Source of the DNA: Pseudomonas citrullilanati
GTDB lineage: Bacteria; Pseudomonadota; Gammaproteobacteria; Pseudomonadales; Pseudomonadaceae
DNA length: 64,000 nt
Direction of reading: 5' to 3'
Assembly (NCBI RefSeq): GCF_030580855.1
Contig: NZ_JAUQOP010000003.1
Location: 1-64,000 of the forward strand
The notes under the pieces were generated by a model that saw nothing but the letters and a program-made list of their open reading frames with translations, was not told where the DNA came from and did no database searches. Shown here one piece after another: positions 56,799 through 64,000 of the stretch (its first letter is position 1; the number at the start of each line of letters is the position of its first letter). A program made the position numbers and the translations under genes.

Positions 56799-56813
56799 GG
56801 CTGCGCAGCAGCC
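56799..56813. promoter_or_regulatory. small hairpin in the xylA-xylF gap
   Basis: GGCTGC-gca-GCAGCC forms a 6-bp stem in the 180-base gap. It has no U-tract and could protect the upstream message or mark a processing site. Confidence 0.3.
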
Positions 56814-56949
56814 AAAGGTCCGCCACAAGGCTGTGACATTTGCGCGACAAATCTCCGCCCACGACGCCGCGCGACGCTCTACAGTCTTACCGGCATCACG
56901 CTCATCGTCAGGACGTGTCTTTCAAACAACAATAAAAGGACGCACTACC

Positions 56950-57951
56950 ATGAAAACCTTCAAACGCACGTTGCTCGCCGGCGCCCTCGCCCTGCTCTCC
57001 CTCCCGGTCATGGCCGACGCGGCGCACCCGAAGATCGGTTTCTCCATCGACGACCTGCGCCTGGAACGCTGGTCACGGGACCGCGACTACTTCGTCGCGG
57101 CGGCGGAAAAACTCGAGGCCAAGGTCTTCGTCCAGTCGGCCGACGCCAACGAACAGAAACAGATTTCGCAGATCGAGAACCTCATCTCCCGGGGCGTCGA
57201 CGTGATCGTCATCGTGCCGTTCAACGCCACCGTGCTGACCAACGCCGTCGCCGAAGCCAAGAAGGCCGGGATCAAGGTGGTGTCCTATGACCGGCTGATC
57301 CTCAACGCCGACATCGACGCCTACATTTCCTTCGATAACGAAAAGGTCGGCGAAATGCAGGCCAGCGGCGTGCTGCAGGCGGCGCCCAAGGGCAATTACT
57401 TCCTGCTCGGCGGCGCACCGACCGACAACAATGCCAAGGTCCTGCGCGAAGGCCAGATGAAAGTGCTGCAACCGGCCATCGACAAGGGCGATATCAAGAT
57501 CGTCGGCCAACAGTGGGTGAAGGAATGGAACCCCACCGAAGCCCTGAGCATCGTGGAGAACGCCCTGACCCGCAACAGCAACAAGATCGACGCCATCGTC
57601 GCGTCCAACGACGCCACCGCGGGCGGCGCGATCCAGGCCCTGGCGGCCCAGAAAATGGCCGGCAAGGTACCGATCTCGGGCCAGGACGCCGACCTGGCGG
57701 CGGTCAAGCGGGTGATCGACGGCACCCAGACCATGACCGTCTACAAGCCGCTCAAGCTGATCGCCAGCGAAGCCGCCAAGCTCTCGGTGCAATTGGCGCG
57801 CAACGAGAAACCCACCTACAGCTCGCAGTACGACAACGGCAGCAAGAAAGTCGACACCATCCTGCTCACCCCGACGCCGCTGACCAAGGACAACATCGAC
57901 CTGCTGGAAAAGGACGGTTTCTACACCAAGGCGCAGATCGCCGGGCAGTGA
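56950..57951 (+). CDS. xylF: XylF, D-xylose-binding periplasmic protein
   Basis: The 333-residue protein has a signal peptide (about 1-22, VMA-DAA) followed by a type I periplasmic sugar-binding fold: KIGFSIDDLRLERWSRDRDYF, SYDRLILNADIDAYISFDNEKVG, and VPISGQDADLAAVK. It delivers xylose to XylGH. AAAAGGAC precedes ATG 56950. It is separated from xylG by a REP doublet. Confidence 0.96.
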   Translation: MKTFKRTLLAGALALLSLPVMADAAHPKIGFSIDDLRLERWSRDRDYFVAAAEKLEAKVFVQSADANEQKQISQIENLISRGVDVIVIVPFNATVLTNAVAEAKKAGIKVVSYDRLILNADIDAYISFDNEKVGEMQASGVLQAAPKGNYFLLGGAPTDNNAKVLREGQMKVLQPAIDKGDIKIVGQQWVKEWNPTEALSIVENALTRNSNKIDAIVASNDATAGGAIQALAAQKMAGKVPISGQDADLAAVKRVIDGTQTMTVYKPLKLIASEAAKLSVQLARNEKPTYSSQYDNGSKKVDTILLTPTPLTKDNIDLLEKDGFYTKAQIAGQ

Positions 57952-57971
57952 CCTGACACCAAGCCACCTCC

Positions 57972-58063
57972 CTGTGGGAGCGAGCTTGCTCGCGATGACG
58001 GCAGCCCATCCACTATCGATGCAAGCTGAACCACCGCTATCGCGAGCAAGCTCGCTCCCACAG
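57972..58063. repeat. REP doublet between xylF and xylG
   Basis: GTGGGAGCGAGCTTGCTCGC and its inverse lie in the 155-base xylF-xylG gap. This matches the common pattern in which the abundant binding-protein message is stabilised separately from the ATPase and permease. Confidence 0.92.
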
Positions 58064-58106
58064 GTTGCGCGGTTTGCCTGGAGCCCATTTTTCATGAGTC
58101 CTTGCC

Positions 58107-59651
58107 ATGTCCGACTACCTGCTGCAAATGAACGGCATCGTCAAGACCTTTGGCGGTGTGAAGGCCCTGAACGGCATCGATATCAAGGTCCGTGCCGGTG
58201 AATGCGTCGGCCTGTGCGGCGAGAACGGCGCGGGCAAATCCACGCTGATGAAGGTCCTGTCGGCGGTCTATCCCCATGGCACCTGGGAGGGTGAAATCCT
58301 CTGGGACGGCCAGCCGCTCAAGGCCCAGTCCATCAGCGACACCGAAGCGGCCGGGATCGTCATCATCCACCAGGAGCTGACCCTGGTCCCCGACCTGTCG
58401 GTGGCCGAGAACATCTTCATGGGCCACGAGCTGACATTGCCCGGCGGGCGCATGAACTACCCGGCCATGATCCACCGCGCCGAAGCCCTGATGCGCGAGC
58501 TCAAGGTGCCGGACATGAACGTCTCGCTGCCCGTGTCCCAATATGGCGGCGGCTACCAGCAACTGGTGGAAATCGCCAAGGCGCTGAACAAGCAGGCGCG
58601 CCTGCTGATCCTCGACGAACCCTCCTCGGCCCTGACCCGCTCGGAAATCGAGGTGCTGCTGGACATCATCCGCGACCTCAAGGCCAAGGGCGTCGCCTGC
58701 GTCTATATCTCCCACAAGCTCGACGAAGTGGCCGCCGTGTGCGACACCATCTCGGTGATCCGCGACGGCAAGCACATCGCCACGACCGCCATGGCCGACA
58801 TGGACATCCCGAAGATCATCACCCAGATGGTCGGACGGGAAATGAGCAACCTCTACCCCACCGAACCCCATGCAGTGGGCGAGGTGATTTTCGAGGCGCG
58901 CCACATCACCTGCTACGACATCGACAACCCCAGGCGCAAACGGGTCGACGACATCTCCTTCGTGCTCAAGCGGGGGGAAATCCTCGGCATCGCCGGCCTG
59001 GTCGGCGCCGGGCGCACCGAGCTGGTGTCAGCGCTGTTCGGCGCCTACCCCGGCCGCCATGAAGGCGAAGTCTGGCTCGACGGCCAGCCGATCGACACGC
59101 GCACCCCGCTCAAGGCGATCCGCGCCGGCCTGTGCATGGTCCCCGAAGACCGCAAGCGCCAAGGCATCATCCCGGACCTGGGCGTGGGCCAGAACATCAC
59201 CCTGGCGGTGCTGGAAAACTACTCGAAGATGACCCGCATCGACGCCGAGGCCGAACTGGGCAGCATCGACAAGGAAATCGCGCGCATGCACCTCAAGACC
59301 GCGAGCCCGTTCCTGCCGATCACCAGCCTGTCGGGCGGCAACCAGCAAAAAGCCGTGCTGGCAAAGATGCTCCTGGCCCAGCCCCGGGTGTTGATTCTGG
59401 ATGAACCCACCCGCGGCGTGGACGTCGGCGCCAAGTACGAGATCTACAAGCTGATGGGCGCGCTGGCGGCCGACGGCGTGTCGATCATCATGGTGTCGTC
59501 GGAACTGGCCGAGGTGCTGGGGGTGTCCGACCGCGTCCTGGTGATCGGCGAAGGCCAGTTGCGCGGCGATTTCATCAACCAGCAACTGACCCAGGAACAA
59601 GTGCTCGCCGCCGCGCTCAGCCATAACAATAATGATCGGAAGTCCGCGTAG
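58107..59651 (+). CDS. xylG: XylG, xylose ABC transporter ATPase
   Basis: The 514-residue protein has two fused ABC domains, with Walker [10 protein letters not shown] in the first (about 39-47), Walker [12 protein letters not shown], and the second-domain signature LSGGNQQK. It energises xylose uptake with XylH. The first-domain signature reads YGGGYQQ, a variant of the usual SVGQQQ. Its stop directly precedes the xylH ATG. Confidence 0.96.
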   Translation: MSDYLLQMNGIVKTFGGVKALNGIDIKVRAGECVGLCGENGAGKSTLMKVLSAVYPHGTWEGEILWDGQPLKAQSISDTEAAGIVIIHQELTLVPDLSVAENIFMGHELTLPGGRMNYPAMIHRAEALMRELKVPDMNVSLPVSQYGGGYQQLVEIAKALNKQARLLILDEPSSALTRSEIEVLLDIIRDLKAKGVACVYISHKLDEVAAVCDTISVIRDGKHIATTAMADMDIPKIITQMVGREMSNLYPTEPHAVGEVIFEARHITCYDIDNPRRKRVDDISFVLKRGEILGIAGLVGAGRTELVSALFGAYPGRHEGEVWLDGQPIDTRTPLKAIRAGLCMVPEDRKRQGIIPDLGVGQNITLAVLENYSKMTRIDAEAELGSIDKEIARMHLKTASPFLPITSLSGGNQQKAVLAKMLLAQPRVLILDEPTRGVDVGAKYEIYKLMGALAADGVSIIMVSSELAEVLGVSDRVLVIGEGQLRGDFINQQLTQEQVLAAALSHNNNDRKSA

Positions 59652-60788
59652 ATGAATCAGGTCAAACAACTCTTCTCCCGCTACAAGATGCTCGCCCTGA
59701 TGATCGCCGTGGCGATCATCTGGCTATTCTTCAGTTGGCAGACGGAGGGCGGGTTCGTGACCCCGCGCAACCTCTCCAACCTGCTGCGGCAGATGTCCAT
59801 CACCGGGATCCTGGCCTGCGGCATGGTGCTGGTGATCATCAGTGGCGAGATCGACCTGTCGGTGGGCTCACTGCTGGGGCTGCTGGGCGGGCTGGCGGCG
59901 ATCCTCGACGTGGTCTATCACATCCCGCTGCTGGCGAACCTGAGCCTGGTCGCCTTGTGCGGCCTGGTGATCGGCCTGGGCAACGGCTACATGACCGCCT
60001 ACCTGCGCATCCCCTCGTTCATCGTCGGCCTGGGCGGCATGCTCGCGTTTCGCGGGATCCTGCTGGGGGTCACCGGCGGCACCACCATCGCCCCGGTGTC
60101 GCCGGAGCTGGTCTACGTCGGCCAGGGTTACTTGCCGCACACCGTGGGGACCGGGCTGGGGGTGTTGCTGTTCGTCCTGACCCTGTTCCTGACCTGGAAA
60201 CAACGGCGCAACCGCGCCCTCCATGGCCTGGCGGCCCACGCCCTGGTGCGTGACGTATTGCGCGTGGTGCTGATCGGCGCAGTGCTGGCCGGGTTCGTCT
60301 ATACCCTCAACAGCTACGACGGCATCCCGGTCCCGGTGCTGCTCCTGCTGGCGCTGCTCGGCGTGTTCAGCTACGTCACCAGCCAGACCGTGTTCGGCCG
60401 GCGGGTGTACTCGGTGGGCAGCAACATGGAAGCCACGCGGCTGTCGGGCATCAACGTGCAAGCGGTGAAGCTGTGGATCTTCGGCATCATGGGCGTGATG
60501 TGCGCCCTGGCCGGCATGGTCAACACCGCACGCCTGGCCGCAGGCTCGCCCTCGGCCGGCAACATGGGCGAACTCGACGCCATCGCCGCCTGCTTCATCG
60601 GCGGCACCTCCATGCGCGGCGGTTCCGGCACCGTCTACGGCGCCCTTCTTGGTGCGCTGGTCATCACCAGCCTGGACAACGGCATGTCGATGCTCGACGT
60701 CGACAGCTACTGGCAGATGATCGTCAAGGGCAGCATTTTGGTGCTGGCGGTGTGGGTGGATGTGAGTACGCGAACGGGGCGGCGTTGA
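59652..60788 (+). CDS. xylH: XylH, xylose ABC transporter permease
   Basis: The 378-residue protein has about ten transmembrane helices and the RbsC/XylH motif ISGEIDLSVGSLLGL (about 64-78) plus GGTSMRGGSGTVYGALLGA near the C-terminus. It forms the membrane channel of the xylose importer. It starts at the base after the xylG stop and ends the operon. Confidence 0.96.
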   Translation: MNQVKQLFSRYKMLALMIAVAIIWLFFSWQTEGGFVTPRNLSNLLRQMSITGILACGMVLVIISGEIDLSVGSLLGLLGGLAAILDVVYHIPLLANLSLVALCGLVIGLGNGYMTAYLRIPSFIVGLGGMLAFRGILLGVTGGTTIAPVSPELVYVGQGYLPHTVGTGLGVLLFVLTLFLTWKQRRNRALHGLAAHALVRDVLRVVLIGAVLAGFVYTLNSYDGIPVPVLLLLALLGVFSYVTSQTVFGRRVYSVGSNMEATRLSGINVQAVKLWIFGIMGVMCALAGMVNTARLAAGSPSAGNMGELDAIAACFIGGTSMRGGSGTVYGALLGALVITSLDNGMSMLDVDSYWQMIVKGSILVLAVWVDVSTRTGRR

Positions 60789-60865
60789 ATTCGCGACGGC
60801 GATGATCCGGTCGCCATCGACGTTGCGGCGTACCGGCCAACGGCATTTTTTGGTCTATAGTTTCC

Positions 60866-60895
60866 TGCGAACCCGTTTTGATAAACCTGTTCGCA
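60866..60895. promoter_or_regulatory. inverted repeat upstream of the GGDEF-EAL gene
   Basis: TGCGAAC (60866-60872) and GTTCGCA (60889-60895) are perfect inverted 7-mers with a 16-base spacer, 86-115 bases before the ATG. TATAGT at 60856-60861 is a possible -10 element. Confidence 0.4.
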
Positions 60896-60980
60896 TGGAC
60901 GCAATCGGGCGCTTGCACCATCCGTCCTCCTGGCGGGTGTTCGCTAACCTGGAATGCCGGTACGACGCACGGAGCACATC

Positions 60981-63341
60981 ATGTCGATCCAACGGACGAG
61001 TGGGCTGAGGCAGGCTCCTGGCGTCGCCACCTCCGGCGATGCCGCGCCCCGCCCCGCTCGCCAGTTGTTTCGACAGGGCCTCGGCCACCTCCGGGAAGCC
61101 TACATCCTGCTCCCGCTGCTGGCGCTGCTCCTGTTGATCGCGCTCTGGTCCGCCACCTTCTACCTCATCCGCGTCGAACACACCCGCGCCCAGCGCAATG
61201 CCGCGGCGCTGAGCCTGGAGATCAGCGCCACCTATGAAGCGCAGATGCTGCGCGCGGTGCGTGAGATCGACCAGACCCTCAAGCTCGTCAAGTACGCCTA
61301 CGAGGCGGAAGGCGAACACAACCCGCTCGCCGGACTCAAGGAGCGAGCGCTGTTGCCGCCGCCGTTGTTGTTCGACGTCAGCGTGGTGGACGCCAACGCC
61401 CGGCTGGTCGCCAGCACCCGCGCCAACGACACCCGCTCTGGCAACGATCCTGAAGAACTGCGCACGCTGCGGCACAACGACACGCTGCTGGTCAGCCTGC
61501 CGTGGAAAGACCCGCTCACTGGCGAGTGGCGATTGCGCTTCAGCCGGCGCCTCGACGGGCCGCAAGGCACGCTCTCGGGCCTGGCCAGGGTCGAGGTGGA
61601 CGCGGCCTATTTCGCCAGCAGCTACGACCCGTCGAAACTCGGCGCCCAGGGCGTGCTGGGGCTGCTGGGCACCGATGGCGTGTTCCGGGTCCGGCGCACC
61701 GGCGACGCCGTGCAGGCCGGCGATGCGGTCGACTACGCGGCGCTGGTGCCCGACACCGAGGACACCCAGCCGCTGCTGCTGACCAACCGTTGGGACGGCG
61801 TGCGCCGCTACACCAGTGCCCGCCAGCTGTACGACTTCCCCCTGGCGGTCATCGTCGGGCTGTCCGAAGAGGAACAACTGGGCGCCGTGACCCGCCAGGC
61901 CCATGTCTATTTGCGCCGCGCCGCCGGTGGCAGCCTGCTGCTGGTCTGCCTGGTGGGCCTGCTGAGCCGGATGAGCTGGCAGCTGGCGCAGAGCCGCCTG
62001 CAGGCCGCCGAAGCCAAGGTCGCCTACGCCGAACGCGTCGAATACCTGGCCTACCACGACGGGCTCACCGCGCTGCCGAACCGCAGCCTGTTCAGCAAAC
62101 TGTTGACCCAGAACATCCATGAAGCCAGCCGTTACCAACGACAGATGGCCGTGCTGTTCCTCGACCTCGACCGTTTCAAGCTGATCAACGACACCCTCGG
62201 CCACGATGCCGGCGACCAACTGCTGCAAGAAGTCGCCAACCGCCTCAAGGCGTGCCTGCGCGAGAGCGACATCGTCGCCCGCCTGGGTGGCGATGAGTTC
62301 GTGATCCTGCTGCCGCAGTGGTCGGAAGAAAAGTACGTGGCGGCCACCGCCCAGAAAATCCTCGGCGCGATCGCCAGGCCCTTCAACCTGCAGGGACAAG
62401 AGTTTCGCGTGACCGCCAGCATCGGCATCAGCCTGTATTCCCGCGATGGCCTGGACGAGCAGACCCTGAAGAAGAACGCCGACATCGCCATGTACCAGGC
62501 CAAGCAACAGGGCAAGAACACCTTCCAGTTCTACTCCGAGCGATTGAACGCGGAGTCCCTGGAGCGGCAGACCCTGGAGCTGGGTTTGCGCCACGCGTTG
62601 GAACGGGACGAGTTCCGGCTTCACTACCAGGCCAAGCGCGACATCCGCAGCGGCCAGATCACCGGCATGGAAGCGCTGTTGCGCTGGGAACACCCCGACC
62701 TGGGCCTGGTGGCCCCCATGCAGTTCATCCCGGTGGCCGAAGAAACAGGCTTGATCGTGCCCATCGGCCAATGGGTGCTCCGTACGGCCTGCCTGCAAAA
62801 CGTCGCCTGGCAACAGCAAGGGTTGGCGCGGCTGTGCGTCGCGGTGAACCTGACGGCCCGGCAGTTCTTCGACGAGCACTTGTTGACCGACCTTGCCACG
62901 GTCCTGGCCGACACGGGCATGGACGCCAGCCTGCTGGAACTGGAAATCGCCGAGAGCTTGCTCATGCAGGACGTCAAGAGCGCCCTCCAGGTCCTGACCG
63001 GGTTGAAGAAGCTGGGCATCCGCATCGCCATCGACGATTTCGGCATCGGCTACTCGTCCCTGTCGGCCCTGCAGCAATTCCCGCTCGACTCCATCAAGAT
63101 CGATCGCTCGTTCATCCGGGACGTGGCCCGGGTGTCAGAGGATCGCGCCCTGACCGAGGCCATCATCACCATGGGCCGCAGCCTCAGCCTGACGGTGGTC
63201 GCCCAGGGCGTGGAGACCAAGGAACAAGCCGACTTCCTGCGGGACAACGCCTGCGACGAATTCCAGGGGTTCTATTTCAACAAGCCGGTGCCCGCCGCAG
63301 AGTTCCAGGCCTTGCTGCACGCGCAGACGCCCCGGCCATAG
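60981..63341 (+). CDS. membrane GGDEF-EAL cyclic-di-GMP protein with altered EAL active site
   Basis: The 786-residue protein has a first membrane helix (41-63), a periplasmic Cache-like sensor (about 65-312), a second helix (about 314-335), a GGDEF domain with intact GGDEF (436-440) and RESD inhibitory site, and an EAL domain. The EAL domain keeps EALLRW (from E564), the Asn of NLTARQF, the DDFG pair and Lys706. The Glu of the usual VAEGVET is Gln742, the position of the general-base glutamate. Diguanylate cyclase activity is likely; hydrolase activity may be reduced. AGCAC precedes the ATG without a strong ribosome-binding site. Confidence 0.93.
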   Translation: MSIQRTSGLRQAPGVATSGDAAPRPARQLFRQGLGHLREAYILLPLLALLLLIALWSATFYLIRVEHTRAQRNAAALSLEISATYEAQMLRAVREIDQTLKLVKYAYEAEGEHNPLAGLKERALLPPPLLFDVSVVDANARLVASTRANDTRSGNDPEELRTLRHNDTLLVSLPWKDPLTGEWRLRFSRRLDGPQGTLSGLARVEVDAAYFASSYDPSKLGAQGVLGLLGTDGVFRVRRTGDAVQAGDAVDYAALVPDTEDTQPLLLTNRWDGVRRYTSARQLYDFPLAVIVGLSEEEQLGAVTRQAHVYLRRAAGGSLLLVCLVGLLSRMSWQLAQSRLQAAEAKVAYAERVEYLAYHDGLTALPNRSLFSKLLTQNIHEASRYQRQMAVLFLDLDRFKLINDTLGHDAGDQLLQEVANRLKACLRESDIVARLGGDEFVILLPQWSEEKYVAATAQKILGAIARPFNLQGQEFRVTASIGISLYSRDGLDEQTLKKNADIAMYQAKQQGKNTFQFYSERLNAESLERQTLELGLRHALERDEFRLHYQAKRDIRSGQITGMEALLRWEHPDLGLVAPMQFIPVAEETGLIVPIGQWVLRTACLQNVAWQQQGLARLCVAVNLTARQFFDEHLLTDLATVLADTGMDASLLELEIAESLLMQDVKSALQVLTGLKKLGIRIAIDDFGIGYSSLSALQQFPLDSIKIDRSFIRDVARVSEDRALTEAIITMGRSLSLTVVAQGVETKEQADFLRDNACDEFQGFYFNKPVPAAEFQALLHAQTPRP

Positions 63342-63344
63342 CCT

Positions 63345-63776
63345 TCACGGCGAATCCGAGGGCACCACCCGCACGCTGTCGTCCACTTCACGGGCATCGA
63401 TGTAGCCGATGCTATCGGGATGATCGGCCAGGTACTTCTTCACCTCCGCGCTGCTGGCGAGGGCTTCCGGCGGCTGGCCCCGGCCGGTGAAGATGATTTT
63501 CGACCAGTGCGCCTTGAGCTGGGCGGCGGACTTGCCGGTGAAGCGGGTATAGAACTCATCGCGGATCGGCGAACCTTCCGGCAGGTCGACCGGCGTCGCC
63601 GAACCGCCATCGGGAAAACGATTGGTCTTGCCCAGGAAGATATTCGCCACCTGGGTGCTCGCCAGCGTCTTCACCGGGCTGGCGCTGGCGACGACCACCA
63701 CCACGTCGGCCAGCGCGAGCGTGCTGCCGGCGGACAGCACCAGCGCACACCCGCTGTGCATGAGAAAACGCTTCAT
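63345..63776 (-). CDS. small PstS-like substrate-binding protein
   Basis: The 143-residue protein has a signal peptide (about 1-23, ALA-DVVV) and one lobe of a PstS-type phosphate-binding fold (SASPVKTLASTQVANIFLGKT). At half the usual PstS length it cannot form the full two-lobed site, so it may be an accessory or sensory protein. ATG 63776 was preferred over 63785. Its stop is three bases from the convergent GGDEF-EAL stop, and it follows an outer-membrane protein gene. Confidence 0.8.
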   Translation of the reverse strand: MKRFLMHSGCALVLSAGSTLALADVVVVVASASPVKTLASTQVANIFLGKTNRFPDGGSATPVDLPEGSPIRDEFYTRFTGKSAAQLKAHWSKIIFTGRGQPPEALASSAEVKKYLADHPDSIGYIDAREVDDSVRVVPSDSP

Positions 63777-63784
63777 CGGCCCCA

Positions 63785-64000
63785 TCAGAAAACGAAGTCC
63801 ATGGCGATGCTGAGCAGGCTGAACGAGCCGCCGGGCTCGAAGTCCGGCTGGAAGTTGGTCAATGGCCCGGTTGCTTTGTTGCCAAGGCGCGTGTGGTCGT
63901 ACTGCAGCTTGGCGTCCATGTTTTTCGAGAAATCCCAGCGCACGCCCAGGGACAGGGTCCGTTGGCGGCTGCCCGAGCCAAGGATGCCGTTGAGCGCGCC
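63785..64000 (-). CDS. outer-membrane beta-barrel protein, C-terminal fragment
   Basis: The last 71 codons of a gene continue beyond the window edge. The translated end has alternating strands (RTLSLGVRWDFSKNMDAKLQ) and the typical aromatic terminus SLLSIAMDFVF of an outer-membrane protein. Its stop overlaps the ATG at 63785 of the PstS-like frame, so the two are probably co-transcribed. The family cannot be named from this fragment. Confidence 0.75.
   Translation of the reverse strand, partial: GALNGILGSGSRQRTLSLGVRWDFSKNMDAKLQYDHTRLGNKATGPLTNFQPDFEPGGSFSLLSIAMDFVF

Noticed and set aside
60855..63077. 740-codon open frame antisense to the GGDEF-EAL gene
   Set aside because: It has no recognisable domain, and codon usage mirrors the sense gene, which has intact catalytic motifs.

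Overview
The window is a GC-rich chromosomal segment of a denitrifying Pseudomonas. The P. fluorescens complex is the best guess, possibly near the brassicacearum/corrugata lineages. The grounds are protein content, a P. aeruginosa-like nir/nor gene order, ANR/DNR-type boxes, a P. fluorescens-type D-galactose dehydrogenase, a xylose locus without xylulokinase, and dense Pseudomonas REP palindromes of the GTGGGAGCGAGC type. I saw no rRNA, tRNA, IS element, prophage or CRISPR array. The species is not certain from sequence alone.

Denitrification island (about 1-18.6 kb). A small membrane protein, an NnrS-family protein, dnr and dnrP precede the nitric-oxide reductase genes norD, norB and norC. 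Then come norF, norE and nirQ, all on the minus strand. The divergent plus-strand operon nirSMCFDLGHJEN encodes cytochrome cd1 nitrite reductase, its electron donor and the heme d1 pathway. Boxes of the TTGAT-N4-ATCAA type lie upstream of norC, between nirQ and nirS, and (weaker) upstream of nnrS, so Dnr probably controls the whole island. REP doublets interrupt these operons, and one encodes the last 29 residues of NirH.

Catabolic and regulatory mosaic (18.6-39.7 kb). This stretch holds a general porin, an enolase-superfamily sugar-acid dehydratase with its MFS transporter and divergent LysR regulator, an NTF2-like secreted protein, another LysR regulator, a tautomerase, a five-unit REP array, and an SDR protein without its catalytic Tyr. 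It continues with a TonB receptor, a MocR regulator divergent from an MFS exporter whose ribosome-binding site sits in a 12-bp hairpin, a GntR/FCD regulator, a complete type I secretion system without a nearby substrate, and a GabP-like permease.

Sulfur-starvation locus (39.9-44.6 kb). The sigma-54 activator gene sfnR, sfnF-sfnG behind a well-matched sigma-54 promoter, and an sfnB-like gene point to dimethylsulfone use. An 85-codon ORF between sfnR and sfnG looks like the first and last pieces of a deleted AMP-ligase/ABC-transporter operon fused together.

Remaining right part (44.8-64 kb). This contains a DUF2269/saccharopine-dehydrogenase-like pair, small secreted proteins, D-galactose dehydrogenase with a DeoR regulator, two convergent epoxide hydrolases (one exported), and the xylose locus xylR / xylA-F-G-H. 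It ends with a membrane GGDEF-EAL protein with a Glu-to-Gln change in the EAL active site, a small PstS-like protein and the C-terminus of an outer-membrane protein cut by the window edge.
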